Assembly (NCBI RefSeq): GCF_003386665.1
Contig: NZ_QTUB01000001.1
Location: 2,356,001-2,420,000, forward strand
DNA: 64,000 bases
From: Xenorhabdus cabanillasii
GTDB taxonomy: Bacteria > Pseudomonadota > Gammaproteobacteria > Enterobacterales > Enterobacteriaceae
Direction: 5' to 3'
Shown: piece by piece, positions 29,389 to 39,248 of the stretch
Numbering within the stretch: the stretch's first letter is position 1
Layout: the number at the start of each line of letters is the position of its first letter
Made by a program: the position numbers and the translations under genes
The notes under the pieces: generated by a model
Database searches by the model: none
Told to the model about the DNA's origin: nothing
The model's input: only the letters and a program-made list of their open reading frames with translations

Positions 29389-30192
29389 TTAACGTTTCAG
29401 TGCTTCAGTTAATTCTTCGCGCATTTCAGACAGCATGTCTTTAACAATACGTGGGCTGCCTGCAACGATGTTACCGGAACTGATATAGTTGTGACCACCA
29501 ACGAAGTCAGTCACAATACAGCCAGATTCACGTACCAGCAGTTCACCCCCCATAAAATCCCATGGTTTCAGGCCGATTTCGAAAAAACCGTCAACACGTC
29601 CGGCGGCAACATAAGCCATATCCAGAGCCGCAGAACCAGTGCGACGAAAATCTGCACAGCGTTCAAATAATTTACCCAGTACATTCATGTAAGGGATAGC
29701 GTGTTGTTTGGCTTTGAATGGGAAACCAGTGGCAATGATAGTACCATCCAGATCACGAGCATTGGTACCACGCAAGCGGTAACCATTCAATTGAGCACCT
29801 TGACCACGGGTTGCGGTAAACAATTCATTACGCATTGGATCATAAACAACAGCCACTTCGGTGCGGCCTTTGATGCGCACAGCGATGGAAACAGCGAAAT
29901 GAGGGAGACGTTTAATAAAGTTAGTGGTGCCATCCAGTGGATCGATCACCCATTGGAAATCGTCTTCTTCACCTAAATGCTCACCAGTTTCTTCGGTGAT
30001 GATAGTGTGCTTAGGATAAGATTTACGGATAATATCAATGATCAGCTTTTCTGCTTCACGATCAACATTAGTGACGAAGTCATTACTGCCTTTTTGGCTT
30101 GCTTCGATAGCATCAGGAGTTTCATAACTTTTAGCAATGTAATTGCCGGCTTTACGCACAGCGCGTATAGCGATGTTTAGCATCGGATGCAT
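29389..30192 (-). CDS. suhB: inositol-1-monophosphatase / rRNA maturation factor SuhB
   Basis: 267 residues, as in E. coli. The metal-dependent phosphatase motifs are in order: ITEETGEHLG, WVIDPLDGTTNFIKRLPHFAVSIAV and GLKPWDFMGGELLVRESGC. SuhB dephosphorylates inositol monophosphate in vitro and in E. coli also joins the rRNA antitermination complex with NusA. It is divergent from trmJ, with 125 bp between start codons. Confidence 0.95.
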   Translation of the reverse strand: MHPMLNIAIRAVRKAGNYIAKSYETPDAIEASQKGSNDFVTNVDREAEKLIIDIIRKSYPKHTIITEETGEHLGEEDDFQWVIDPLDGTTNFIKRLPHFAVSIAVRIKGRTEVAVVYDPMRNELFTATRGQGAQLNGYRLRGTNARDLDGTIIATGFPFKAKQHAIPYMNVLGKLFERCADFRRTGSAALDMAYVAAGRVDGFFEIGLKPWDFMGGELLVRESGCIVTDFVGGHNYISSGNIVAGSPRIVKDMLSEMREELTEALKR

Positions 30193-30317
30193 GGGGTATC
30201 TTCCACCAGGATTTTAAAGAACGGGAAACAAATCGGCGCGTATTATAGCAGTAGTTCGTCAAAATGACTAATGCTGTGTTAAGATATTCGGCTCTTATAC
30301 TGAAATTAAAAGCTGTC

Positions 30318-31064
30318 ATGTTAGAGAACATCCGCATTATTCTGGTAGAAACTTCCCACACAGGCAATATGGGTTCAACTGCCAGAGCTATGAAAACAAT
30401 GGGATTGACCAATCTTTATTTGGTCAACCCGCTCGTCCAACCTGATTCTCACGCCATTGCACTTTCAGCCGGTGCCAGTGATGTCATCGGTAATGCCACT
30501 ATCGTGGATTCTCTGGATGAAGCATTGACTGGGTGTGAACTGGTTATTGGAACCAGTGCTCGTTCCCGAACACTTTCCTGGCCAATGGTTGAACCACGTG
30601 AGTGTGGTGAACACTGTGTCAAAACAGCTAAAAATTCACCGGTGGCTATTGTGTTTGGTCGTGAGCGTGTGGGGCTGACTAACGAAGAACTCCAGAAGTG
30701 TAACTATCATCTTTATATTCCGACTAACCCAGAATATGGTTCGTTGAATTTGGCCATGGCTGTTCAATTAGTCAGCTATGAGATTCGTATGGCACACCTT
30801 ATTACTGAGGAAAAAGCGAATGCTGCCGATCATGAAGCTGAATACCCACCAGCTGAAGATATGGAACGTTTTTATCAGCATCTTGAACAGGTGCTAAGTC
30901 ATTCCGGTTTTATTCGCAAAGCGCATCCTGGTCAGATAATGAACAAATTAAGACGCCTTTATACCCGCGCACGTCCGGAAATTCAGGAATTGAATATCCT
31001 GCGGGGTATTTTAACTTCTGTGGAAAAATGGGCTGGGAAATCATCGGAATCTGGCAGAAAATAG
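30318..31064 (+). CDS. trmJ: tRNA (cytidine/uridine-2'-O-)-methyltransferase TrmJ
   Basis: 248 residues from ATG 30318, giving [20 protein letters not shown], the conserved SPOUT-family N-terminus; a longer frame to 30264 is not supported by homologues. Knot motifs are present: [14 protein letters not shown] and [14 protein letters not shown]. It methylates the 2'-OH of residue 32 in tRNA with S-adenosylmethionine. It lies immediately upstream of the isc operon, as in E. coli. Confidence 0.95.
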   Translation: MLENIRIILVETSHTGNMGSTARAMKTMGLTNLYLVNPLVQPDSHAIALSAGASDVIGNATIVDSLDEALTGCELVIGTSARSRTLSWPMVEPRECGEHCVKTAKNSPVAIVFGRERVGLTNEELQKCNYHLYIPTNPEYGSLNLAMAVQLVSYEIRMAHLITEEKANAADHEAEYPPAEDMERFYQHLEQVLSHSGFIRKAHPGQIMNKLRRLYTRARPEIQELNILRGILTSVEKWAGKSSESGRK

Positions 31065-31114
31065 TCTCTATAATGGAGAATATGGGTGGTAACAGAATGA
31101 AAGACAACCAAATA

Positions 31115-31164
31115 ATAGTTGAGTAAATTACTAGGTTAAATAGTTGACTAAAACACTCAGGAAT
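31115..31164 (+). promoter_or_regulatory. two tandem IscR type 1 operators
   Basis: Adjacent 25-bp sites at 31115-31139 and 31140-31164 both start ATAGTTGA. The second matches the ATASYYGACTRWWWYAGTCRRSTAT consensus at about 23 of 25 positions. The second site covers the predicted -35 box, so [2Fe-2S]-IscR would repress its own operon, as established in E. coli. Confidence 0.82.
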
Positions 31165-31172
31165 GTCACAAT
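31144..31172 (+). promoter_or_regulatory. sigma-70 promoter of the isc operon
   Basis: TTGACT, 17 bp, then CACAAT: a good -35 and a moderate -10, 32 bp before the iscR start and overlapped by an IscR operator. Confidence 0.65.
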
Positions 31173-31203
31173 TTTACCCATATTTCACCATGGAGTTTTT
31201 GTT

Positions 31204-31698
31204 ATGAGACTGACATCAAAAGGACGTTATGCGGTAACTGCCATGTTAGATGTGGCATTGCATTCACAAGAAGGGCCAGTGCCATTAGCTGATATTTCTG
31301 AGCGTCAGGGAATTTCCCTTTCCTATCTTGAGCAGTTATTTTCTCGCCTACGTAAGAATGGTCTGGTTTCTAGCGTCCGTGGTCCAGGCGGTGGTTATTT
31401 ATTAGGCAGAGATGCCGGTGAAATTTTCGTTGCCGAAGTGATTTCTGCTGTTGATGAATCCGTTGATGCAACTCGTTGTCAGGGCAGGGAAGGCTGCCAG
31501 GGTGGCGATCGCTGTCTGACCCATGCGCTTTGGCGTGATCTCAGTGATCGCATCACGAGTTTCCTGAACAGCATCAGCTTAGAAGAATTAGTGAATAATC
31601 AAGAAGTATTAGACGTTGCTGATCGTCAAGACAGCGATAAGCGCCGTACAGCTAATGGCAGGGTTCAGGAGATGATTAACATTAACCTGCGTGCTTAA
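31204..31698 (+). CDS. iscR: Fe-S cluster-sensing repressor IscR
   Basis: 164 residues from ATG 31204 ([20 protein letters not shown]); the upstream in-frame ATG at 31144 lies inside the promoter. It is an Rrf2-family winged helix with three cluster-ligand Cys in [18 protein letters not shown] and the His shortly after (THALW). It represses the isc operon in its [2Fe-2S] form and acts at type 2 sites as the apo-protein. First gene of iscRSUA-hscBA-fdx-iscX. Confidence 0.97.
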   Translation: MRLTSKGRYAVTAMLDVALHSQEGPVPLADISERQGISLSYLEQLFSRLRKNGLVSSVRGPGGGYLLGRDAGEIFVAEVISAVDESVDATRCQGREGCQGGDRCLTHALWRDLSDRITSFLNSISLEELVNNQEVLDVADRQDSDKRRTANGRVQEMININLRA

Positions 31699-31746
31699 AA
31701 AGCGGCAAACAGAAGTATTAAAAGAGTCTTACGGAGCATGTGAGCA

Positions 31747-32961
31747 ATGAAATTACCCATTTATTTGGACTATTCAGCAACAACCCCAGTTGATCCGCGT
31801 ATTGCTGAAAAGATGATGAACTATCTGACTATGGACGGGGTTTTTGGTAACCCTGCTTCTCGTTCACATCGTTTTGGCTGGCAAGCTGAAGAAGCGGTTG
31901 ATATTGCACGTAATCAAATTGCTGATCTGGTTGGTGCTGATCCGCGTGAAATTGTATTTACTTCAGGTGCAACAGAATCAGATAACCTTGGTATTAAAGG
32001 TGCTGCAAAATTCTATCAGAAAAAAGGCAAACACATTATTACCAGCAAAACTGAACACAAAGCTGTTTTGGACACTTGCCGTCAGTTGGAACGCGAAGGT
32101 TTTGAGGTGACTTACCTTTCACCGATGAGTAATGGCATGATTGATCTGAAAGAGCTGGAAGCCACAATGCGTGATGATACGATTTTGGTTTCTATCATGC
32201 ACGTCAACAACGAAATTGGCATTGTTCAGGACATCGTAACCATCGGTGAAATGTGCCGTAGTCGTGGTATTATTTTCCACGTTGACGCAACGCAAAGTGT
32301 TGGAAAATTGCCTATCGATCTCAGCAAACTGAAAGTTGATCTGATGTCTTTCTCTGCTCACAAACTATATGGCCCGATGGGTATTGGTGCTCTGTATGTT
32401 CGCCGTAAACCTCGTGTCCGCATTGAAGCACAGCAACATGGTGGCGGTCATGAGCGTGGTATGCGTTCCGGTACATTGCCTGTTCATCAGATAGTGGGAA
32501 TGGGTGAAGCTTACCGCATTGCAAAAGAAGAATTGGAAGCTGAATCAGAACGTTTGCGTGGTTTGCGCCTGCGTTTATGGAACGGCATTAAAGATATTGA
32601 AGAAGTTTACCTGAATGGTGATTTGGAACTGGGTGCGCCACACATTCTGAATGTCAGCTTCAACTATGTTGAAGGTGAATCATTGATGATGTCGCTGAAA
32701 GATCTGGCAGTTTCTTCTGGCTCAGCATGTACTTCTGCGAGTCTGGAGCCTTCTTATGTTCTGCGTGCACTGGGCATGAATGATGAGCTGGCACACAGTT
32801 CTATTCGTTTCTCTTTGGGACGTTTTACCACAGAAGAAGAAATAGACTATGCAATCAAGTTGATTCACAACTCAATTGGTCGCCTGCGTGAACTTTCTCC
32901 ATTGTGGGAAATGTTCAAACAGGGGGTGGATCTTAACACCATCGAATGGTCTCATCATTAA
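31747..32961 (+). CDS. iscS: cysteine desulfurase IscS
   Basis: 404 residues, identical in length to E. coli. It has the PLP lysine in [11 protein letters not shown] and the mobile-loop nucleophile in [14 protein letters not shown]. It takes sulfur from cysteine as a persulfide and passes it to IscU, TusA and ThiI. It begins 48 bp after the iscR stop and is followed 24 bp later by iscU. No unusual substitution seen. Confidence 0.98.
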   Translation: MKLPIYLDYSATTPVDPRIAEKMMNYLTMDGVFGNPASRSHRFGWQAEEAVDIARNQIADLVGADPREIVFTSGATESDNLGIKGAAKFYQKKGKHIITSKTEHKAVLDTCRQLEREGFEVTYLSPMSNGMIDLKELEATMRDDTILVSIMHVNNEIGIVQDIVTIGEMCRSRGIIFHVDATQSVGKLPIDLSKLKVDLMSFSAHKLYGPMGIGALYVRRKPRVRIEAQQHGGGHERGMRSGTLPVHQIVGMGEAYRIAKEELEAESERLRGLRLRLWNGIKDIEEVYLNGDLELGAPHILNVSFNYVEGESLMMSLKDLAVSSGSACTSASLEPSYVLRALGMNDELAHSSIRFSLGRFTTEEEIDYAIKLIHNSIGRLRELSPLWEMFKQGVDLNTIEWSHH

Positions 32962-32985
32962 TCAGACGGTTTCAGGAGTAACGAT

Positions 32986-33372
32986 ATGGCTTACAGCGAC
33001 AAAGTAATTGATCACTATGAGAATCCACGTAATGTTGGATCATTTGACAATGAAGACCCTTCAGTAGGTAGTGGCATGGTTGGTGCACCCGCTTGTGGTG
33101 ATGTCATGCGGCTGCAAATCAAGGTCAACGATGACGGTATCATCGAAGACGCACGTTTTAAAACTTATGGCTGTGGTTCTGCAATTGCCTCCAGCTCTCT
33201 TGTAACAGAGTGGATGAAAGGTAAATCACTGGAGCAGGCTGAAGCAATCAAAAATACGGAGATTGCTAACGAGCTGGAGCTGCCACCAGTGAAAATTCAC
33301 TGTTCTATTCTGGCAGAGGATGCGATTAAAGCTGCAATTGCGGATTACAAGAGCAAACGCCAGGCTAAGTAA
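32986..33372 (+). CDS. iscU: Fe-S cluster scaffold IscU
   Basis: 128 residues. It has the three cluster Cys in GAPACGDVM, TYGCGSAIASSS and VKIHCSILAEDA, the neighbouring Asp of GDVM, and the LPPVKIHC motif bound by the HscA chaperone. It assembles [2Fe-2S] clusters from IscS sulfur. RBS CAGGAG precedes the ATG. Confidence 0.98.
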   Translation: MAYSDKVIDHYENPRNVGSFDNEDPSVGSGMVGAPACGDVMRLQIKVNDDGIIEDARFKTYGCGSAIASSSLVTEWMKGKSLEQAEAIKNTEIANELELPPVKIHCSILAEDAIKAAIADYKSKRQAK

Positions 33373-33496
33373 TTCTTTTGGCTAAAAGAAAATAATTTGG
33401 TGGATATTGAAGCAATATCCACCTTTACTGGTTTTGAAGGTGATAATTTCCTAGATCATAGCTTCAAAGATCATAGTGTTAAAAGTGAGGTGTTGT

Positions 33497-33820
33497 ATGT
33501 CAATTTCTTTGACAGAAAGTGCAGCCCGGCGTGTTTTAGCTTTTCTTGATAATCGTGGGAAAGGTGTTGGGTTGCGACTGGGAGTGAGAACTTCCGGCTG
33601 CTCTGGTATGGCATATGTGCTTGAATTTGCCGATGCAATTGATGATGAAGATCAGGTTTTTGAAGACAAGGGCGTGAAAGTTATCGTTGATGGTAAAAGC
33701 ATTGTTTATCTTGATGGTACAGAGTTGGATTTTGTCAAAGAGGGCCTGAACGAAGGCTTTAAATTCAACAACCCCAATGTTTCCAGCGAATGCGGCTGTG
33801 GGGAAAGTTTTAACGTTTAA
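33497..33820 (+). CDS. iscA: A-type Fe-S carrier IscA
   Basis: 107 residues from ATG 33497 behind GTGAGG; the frame to 33476 is not needed. It has the three conserved Cys in [11 protein letters not shown] and [10 protein letters not shown]. It accepts and passes on clusters to apo-targets. It lies 124 bp after iscU, in E. coli order. Confidence 0.97.
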   Translation: MSISLTESAARRVLAFLDNRGKGVGLRLGVRTSGCSGMAYVLEFADAIDDEDQVFEDKGVKVIVDGKSIVYLDGTELDFVKEGLNEGFKFNNPNVSSECGCGESFNV

Positions 33821-33853
33821 CCCCCCTGCACTTTGCGAAACCAAGAGTAACTT

Positions 33854-34375
33854 ATGGACTACTTTACTTTATTCGGGTTGCCTGCGCGTTATGCGATAGA
33901 CCGCCAACAATTGGCGACCCGCTATCAGGAGTTGCAGCGTCAGTTTCATCCTGATCGTTTTGCCAATCAGCCAGAGCGCGAGAAAATGTTGGCACTTCAA
34001 CAAGCAGCAACCATCAATAATGGTTATCAGACTCTGAAACATCCCCTGAAACGTGCAGAATATATGTTGTCTCAGCAAGGGTTCGATTTATCCAACGAAC
34101 AGCATACGATGCAAGATACTGCTTTCCTGATGCAGCAATTAGAGTTGCGTGAAGAGCTTGATATTATTGAACATAGCGCAGAGCCAGATGTTGCATTAGC
34201 AGGTTTTTCATCTCGCTTGAACAAAATGATTAAAACTCGTAGCGAGCAGATGGAACAGCAACTGGATGCCGAACAATGGCCAATTGCAGCCGATACTGTC
34301 CGTAAGTTACGCTTTTTGGACAAATTGCAGCAGCAGGTCGAGCAATTGGAAGAACGATTGCTGGATGATTTTTAG
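33854..34375 (+). CDS. hscB: J-domain co-chaperone HscB
   Basis: 173 residues. It has an N-terminal J domain with [12 protein letters not shown] (HPD motif) and a C-terminal three-helix IscU-binding domain. It delivers IscU to HscA and stimulates its ATPase. In E. coli hscA follows closely; here 122 bp with a palindromic repeat separate them. Confidence 0.96.
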   Translation: MDYFTLFGLPARYAIDRQQLATRYQELQRQFHPDRFANQPEREKMLALQQAATINNGYQTLKHPLKRAEYMLSQQGFDLSNEQHTMQDTAFLMQQLELREELDIIEHSAEPDVALAGFSSRLNKMIKTRSEQMEQQLDAEQWPIAADTVRKLRFLDKLQQQVEQLEERLLDDF

Positions 34376-34414
34376 CCGAATCGCTTTTTGGTGAATAACG
34401 CTTGCTGATTTAGC

Positions 34415-34475
34415 TATACCTTATGGATTTCAGGATGCAGCCAACGAAGCTGCAACTTGAAAGACGACCGGTATA
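34415..34475. repeat. dispersed palindromic repeat, copy 2
   Basis: A 61-bp unit between TATACC and GGTATA with inner arms GATGCAGC / GCTGCAACTTG. It is inserted between hscB and hscA inside the isc operon, 22 bp before the hscA start, so it will be transcribed and may fold in the mRNA. Confidence 0.75.
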
Positions 34476-34497
34476 AAGAGTTTTTATAGGGGCACAC

Positions 34498-36360
34498 ATG
34501 GCTTTATTACAAATCAGTGAACCTGGTTTATCTGTCGCACCACACCAGCGTCGTCTGGCGGCGGGGATTGATCTTGGCACAACACACTCCCTGGTTGCGA
34601 CAATCCGTAGTGGTCAGGCTGAGACCTTAGCAGATAGTGAAAACCGTCACTTGCTTCCTTCTGTTGTACGATACCGAAAAGCACAATACCGCAAAGATGA
34701 AATTCAAGTTGGCTGGCAGGCACGCCAACAGGCGGCTTCTGATCCTGTTAATACTATAAGTTCCGTCAAACGTATGATGGGGCGTTCTCTGGCTGATATT
34801 CAACAACGTTATCCGAATCTCCCCTACCGGTTTCAGGCTAGTGAAAATGGGTTACCGTTAATTGATACTGTGGCAGGTCTGGTCGATCCTATTCAGGTTT
34901 CTTCTGAAATATTGAAATCGTTGGCGCAACGGGCAGAAGAAACCTTGGATGGTAAACTTGATGGCGTTGTCATCACTGTTCCTGCTTATTTTGATGATGC
35001 ACAACGTCAGGGAACGAAAGATGCCGCACGTTTAGCGGGCTTACATGTCCTCCGTCTCTTAAATGAACCAACCGCAGCTGCTATTGCCTATGGACTTGAT
35101 TCAGGTCAGGAAGGGGTTATTGCAGTTTATGACTTGGGTGGTGGAACATTTGATGTTTCTATCCTGCGTTTGAGTCGTGGCGTCTTTGAAGTGCTGGCAA
35201 CAGGCGGAGATACAGCGCTTGGCGGCGATGATTTTGATCACCTGTTGGCAAACTGGATCCGTGGGCAGGCAGGCATCACTGATAATAGCCACGGCTTACA
35301 ACGTCAATTGCTGGATATTGCGACACAAACCAAAATTGCCTTGAGTGATGCAGATTCAGTGACAGTCAACATTGCTGGCTGGCAAGGCAGTATTACCCGT
35401 GATGAATTAAATGAATTGATCACACCACTGGTTAAACGCACCTTAATGGCTTGCCGTCGGGCATTGAAAGATGCGGGTGTCACTACCGATGAAGTATTAC
35501 AGGTTGTGATGGTAGGCGGTTCAACAAGAATACCACTCGTACGCAGTATGGTTGGTGAGTTTTTTGATCGCGAACCACTGACCTCTATCGATCCGGATAA
35601 AGTTGTCGCTGTTGGTGCGGCAATTCAGGCTGATATTTTGGTCGGTAATAAACCTGATAGTGAAATGTTGCTATTGGACGTTATTCCACTGTCACTGGGC
35701 CTTGAAACCATGGGCGGCCTGGTAGAAAAAGTGATCCCGCGCAATACCACTATCCCTGTCGCCAGAGCACAAAAGTTTACGACTTTTAAAGACGGGCAGA
35801 GTGCAATGAGCATCCATGTTGTTCAGGGGGAACGAGAGCTGGTGACAGATTGCCGTTCACTGGCACGTTTCACATTGCGTGGAATTCCTCCACTGCCGGC
35901 AGGTGGTGCTCATATTCGTGTTACTTTTCAGGTTGATGCTGATGGTTTGTTAAGTGTCAGTGCTCTGGAGAAATCGACGGGTGTTGAAGCTTCCATTCAG
36001 GTGAAACCTTCCTATGGTTTGTCCGATGAAGAAATTGCCCGAATGATCAAAGAGTCAATGACCAATGCGCAGGAAGATATTCAGGCGCGTAAGCTGGCTG
36101 AACAAAAAGTAGAAGCAGCACGAGTGCTGGAAAGTTTAACCAGTGCACTGGAAAAAGATGCTGATTTACTCAGTCAGGAAGAACATGCGGCAATTGATGC
36201 TGCCGTACAAGTATTAATTGAGAGTGCTCAGGGAACGTCTCCTGATGTGATTGAAAGTGCAATTAAACAATTGGACGAACAAACGCAGGAATTTGCCGCG
36301 CGTCGCATGGACACATCAATCCGCCGGGCTTTGGCGGGCCATTCTGTGGATGAGATTTAA
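34498..36360 (+). CDS. hscA: Hsp70-type chaperone HscA
   Basis: 620 residues (E. coli 616). The ATPase domain has [26 protein letters not shown] and [12 protein letters not shown]; the substrate domain has the family's [12 protein letters not shown] segment, and a helical lid follows. It releases clusters from IscU by binding its LPPVK motif. ATG 34498 lies behind GGGGCAC. fdx follows after 2 bp. Confidence 0.97.
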   Translation: MALLQISEPGLSVAPHQRRLAAGIDLGTTHSLVATIRSGQAETLADSENRHLLPSVVRYRKAQYRKDEIQVGWQARQQAASDPVNTISSVKRMMGRSLADIQQRYPNLPYRFQASENGLPLIDTVAGLVDPIQVSSEILKSLAQRAEETLDGKLDGVVITVPAYFDDAQRQGTKDAARLAGLHVLRLLNEPTAAAIAYGLDSGQEGVIAVYDLGGGTFDVSILRLSRGVFEVLATGGDTALGGDDFDHLLANWIRGQAGITDNSHGLQRQLLDIATQTKIALSDADSVTVNIAGWQGSITRDELNELITPLVKRTLMACRRALKDAGVTTDEVLQVVMVGGSTRIPLVRSMVGEFFDREPLTSIDPDKVVAVGAAIQADILVGNKPDSEMLLLDVIPLSLGLETMGGLVEKVIPRNTTIPVARAQKFTTFKDGQSAMSIHVVQGERELVTDCRSLARFTLRGIPPLPAGGAHIRVTFQVDADGLLSVSALEKSTGVEASIQVKPSYGLSDEEIARMIKESMTNAQEDIQARKLAEQKVEAARVLESLTSALEKDADLLSQEEHAAIDAAVQVLIESAQGTSPDVIESAIKQLDEQTQEFAARRMDTSIRRALAGHSVDEI

Positions 36361-36362
36361 TT

Positions 36363-36698
36363 ATGCCTAAAATTGTATTTTTACCTCATAACGAACTTTG
36401 CCCTGAAGGAGCAGTGTTGGAAGCTAAGGAAGGTGAATCGATTCTGGACGTTGCACTGCGTAATGGCATTGAAATAGAGCATGCTTGTGAAAAATCCTGT
36501 GCATGTACTACTTGTCATTGTATTGTCAGGGAAGGGTTTGACTCATTGGAAGAAAGCTCTGAAATGGAAGATGACATGCTGGACAAAGCATGGGGGCTGG
36601 AGCCTGAAAGTCGGTTAGGATGCCAGGCTAAAGTTGCTGATGAGGATTTGGTTGTTGAAATTCCTAAGTACACGATTAACCATGCACGTGAGCACTGA
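36363..36698 (+). CDS. fdx: [2Fe-2S] ferredoxin of the isc operon
   Basis: 111 residues, adrenodoxin-like. It has four Cys ligands: three in [13 protein letters not shown] and the fourth in RLGCQAKV. It supplies electrons for cluster assembly on IscU. It starts 2 bp after the hscA stop, implying coupling. Confidence 0.97.
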   Translation: MPKIVFLPHNELCPEGAVLEAKEGESILDVALRNGIEIEHACEKSCACTTCHCIVREGFDSLEESSEMEDDMLDKAWGLEPESRLGCQAKVADEDLVVEIPKYTINHAREH

Positions 36699-36725
36699 TC
36701 TGAGAACTAACCAGGAGCACAGAAA

Positions 36726-36920
36726 ATGAAATGGTCTGACAGCCGTGATATTGGCGAAGCACTGTACGATAAGTTCCCGGATTTAGATCCTAAGACAGTG
36801 CGTTTTACCGATATGCATCAATGGGTTTGTGAGCTGGATGGTTTTGATGATGATCCGGAAAAATCCAACGAAAAAATATTAGAAGCCATTTTGTTGGTTT
36901 GGTTGGATGAATTTGAGTAA
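36726..36920 (+). CDS. iscX: IscX, regulator of cysteine desulfurase
   Basis: 64 residues (E. coli 66). A small acidic protein with [18 protein letters not shown] and [15 protein letters not shown], ending DEFE. It binds IscS and iron and modulates cluster assembly. Last gene of the isc operon; a strong terminator follows about 90 bp later. Confidence 0.95.
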   Translation: MKWSDSRDIGEALYDKFPDLDPKTVRFTDMHQWVCELDGFDDDPEKSNEKILEAILLVWLDEFE

Positions 36921-37009
36921 TGCAAATCAGTTACACAAACAATTAGTGCGAAAAAAAGTGCAAATTCACCAATTCTTGTTCAATCACTTGGCATAGTCTG
37001 CATTTAATG

Positions 37010-37036
37010 AAAAACTGGCAACTGCCAGTTTTTTTG
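37010..37036 (+). terminator. rho-independent terminator of the isc operon
   Basis: AAAAACTGGCA and TGCCAGTTTTTTT form a tight stem with a very short loop and a T-run. pepB starts 55 bp beyond. Confidence 0.9.
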
Positions 37037-37091
37037 CATTCATGGCCCTTGCTGTAAAAACAGTGAAAATAAAATAAGAAGAGAGAAGAAA

Positions 37092-38417
37092 ATGACAAAG
37101 CACGCTATACCGGCGCAAATCATGCCGATAACTCTGTCTTATGAGCCAGCTAAAGCATGCTGGGGTGAAAAAGCGCTAATTAGTTCGAATGATCAGGGAA
37201 TTACAATTCATTTATCAGACAGCCAGTCGGATATAAGTAGTAAATTGGCGGTTATCCAACGCGCAGGACGAAAAATTAATGGACAAGGTATTTCTAACGT
37301 CGCTTTGGCTGGCGATGGTTGGGATCTGGAAAAAAGCTGGGCATTCTGGCTGGGATTCCGGGCACCAAAGGGGCTACGTACTATTGAATGGCCGCAACTG
37401 AGTGCAGTGGAAAAACAAGAACTGGAGCACAGGATCAAATTCATCGACTGGGTGCGTGATACTACCAATATTCCAGCAGAAGAATTGGGGCCGGAGCAGC
37501 TTGCTCAGCGTGTCATTGATTTATTTAACGATGTAGCGGGAACTGCAATCAGTTACCGCATTATAAAAGGCGATGCTTTACATGAGCAGGGCTATGTTGG
37601 TGTACATACTGTCGGTCGTGGTTCCTGCCGTGTTCCTGTTTTTCTGGAACTAGATTTCAATCCATCGACAGATAAAAACCAACCTGTATTCGCTTGCTTA
37701 GTCGGTAAAGGTATTACCTTCGATTCAGGGGGATATAGCCTGAAACCTTCCAACTCCATGGATTCCATGAAATCTGACATGGGAGGTTCAGCGCTCCTGT
37801 CAGGGGCATTGGCACTGGCGATTGGCCGCGGCCTGAAACAGCGTGTAAAACTATTCTTGTGTATTGCTGATAACCTGGTCAGTGGCAATGCGTTCAAATT
37901 GGGCGATATTATTCGCTATCGTAATGGCAAAAGCGTTGAAGTCATGAACACTGATGCAGAAGGGCGTCTGGTACTGGCTGATGGCTTGATTGATGCCAGT
38001 GCGGAAAATGCGCCTCTTATCATTGATGCGGCGACATTGACTGGAGCAGCAAAAATTGCAGTAGGTAATGATTACCACTCTGTCCTCAGTTTTGATGATC
38101 AACTAGCGGCAGATTTATTGGCGGCAGCGGATGCAGAACATGAACAATTCTGGCGTCTGCCATTAGCCGAATTCCACCGTAATCAGTTGCCATCCAGCTT
38201 TGCTGATTTGAATAACATTGCGTCGCCTTCTCATTCAGCAGGAGCGAGCACTGCGGCTGCTTTCCTGTCTCATTTTGTAGAAAATTACAAAAAAGGCTGG
38301 GTACATATCGATTGTTCAGCGACCTACCGTAAATCTGCGGTTGAACAGTGGTCAGCCGGTGCGACAGGGTGTGGTGTGCGTACCATCGCCAACTTATTGC
38401 TGACAAAAGCAAAATAA
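37092..38417 (+). CDS. pepB: peptidase B (M17 leucyl aminopeptidase family)
   Basis: 441 residues with the M17 metal site: [24 protein letters not shown] and the signature [15 protein letters not shown]. coli PepB is 427. The ATG at 37092 follows AGAGAGAAG, a strong site; alternatives a few codons in are possible. It removes N-terminal residues from peptides in the cytoplasm using two divalent metals. Position after iscX is as in E. coli. Confidence 0.95.
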   Translation: MTKHAIPAQIMPITLSYEPAKACWGEKALISSNDQGITIHLSDSQSDISSKLAVIQRAGRKINGQGISNVALAGDGWDLEKSWAFWLGFRAPKGLRTIEWPQLSAVEKQELEHRIKFIDWVRDTTNIPAEELGPEQLAQRVIDLFNDVAGTAISYRIIKGDALHEQGYVGVHTVGRGSCRVPVFLELDFNPSTDKNQPVFACLVGKGITFDSGGYSLKPSNSMDSMKSDMGGSALLSGALALAIGRGLKQRVKLFLCIADNLVSGNAFKLGDIIRYRNGKSVEVMNTDAEGRLVLADGLIDASAENAPLIIDAATLTGAAKIAVGNDYHSVLSFDDQLAADLLAAADAEHEQFWRLPLAEFHRNQLPSSFADLNNIASPSHSAGASTAAAFLSHFVENYKKGWVHIDCSATYRKSAVEQWSAGATGCGVRTIANLLLTKAK

Positions 38418-38527
38418 GGATACAGTGTTTTTGGCGAGGTAGCTTGTAAGCCATCAGGTAATGTCAGGATTTTTATGCACAAAATGTTGTGACACCAAAC
38501 TCATTTTAAGATCGCCTTTCTTATCTG

Positions 38528-38548
38528 GCCTCCCTTTTATGGGGAGGC
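38528..38548 (+). terminator. hairpin after pepB
   Basis: GCCTCCC/GGGAGGC with a 7-nt loop, about 110 bp past the pepB stop. No T-run follows, so it is a weak terminator candidate at best. Confidence 0.35.
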
Positions 38549-38623
38549 TATGATTGAGAGTCTTTCAATGGTCGTTAACTTCAATTTGTTAACTTCAGTA
38601 CAAATATGTGTTCGGAGATTTTC

Positions 38624-39052
38624 ATGAGCTTGTCAAACGGGGTTGTTGCCTCTGAAATTGTGGTTCCGAGTGGAAGTCGTATTACTCTCAGCCAACCAGA
38701 AGAACCGCCCATTCAGCTTATTGAGGCTTTGAGTAATTTATTTAAGCAACATAAGCCAGTACGACGGGCATTTCTGGTTATGGTGCATGATAAAAAACAG
38801 GATGAAAAACCCAACCTGCTTATTGGGTTAGAAATGAATGGAGCATCCACAGATAATGACATTAATATGCTTATTCAGGCTGCTGGTGAAATAGCTTGTG
38901 AATATTTGAGTGAAGAGGAGTCGGTGGATTTTTGTTTGCTTGATGAAAAAAATAATGGGATTAGCCATTATCTGATCCAGCATACTCAGCCTTTTTATCA
39001 GCGGAAGTTAGGCAGTTGGCTGAGGGATACCATTCCTGTACTGAATCAGTAA
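38624..39052 (+). CDS. sseB: SseB C-terminal domain protein (half-length SseB)
   Basis: 142 residues from ATG 38624 (CGGAG upstream). It resembles only the C-terminal half of E. coli SseB (about 258 residues): a start like VVPSGSRITLSQPEEPP, then VRRAFLVMVH, LLIGLEMNG and VDFCLLDEKNNGISHYLIQHTQPFYQRKLG. The N-terminal SseB domain is absent, and the 188 bp before the start hold no trace of it. Location after pepB confirms orthology. SseB's role (serine sensitivity, sulfurtransferase neighbourhood) is poorly defined. sseA, the usual next gene, is missing. Confidence 0.75.
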   Translation: MSLSNGVVASEIVVPSGSRITLSQPEEPPIQLIEALSNLFKQHKPVRRAFLVMVHDKKQDEKPNLLIGLEMNGASTDNDINMLIQAAGEIACEYLSEEESVDFCLLDEKNNGISHYLIQHTQPFYQRKLGSWLRDTIPVLNQ

Positions 39053-39248
39053 ATAAAAGTTAAGTTCTGTACCAACTCAGGGATTGTGTGATGATGAGTT
39101 TTGTCTGGCTTCTTTTTGTCATTTTCCTGCAATAAGCCAAAAATATTGCGAAAGACCTCGAAAATCTGAAATCACAGATTCCTAAATTGGATAAATATCT
39201 ATAAAAATATTATCCCAAACCAGCTGGTAAACGATAAGGATTACGGTT

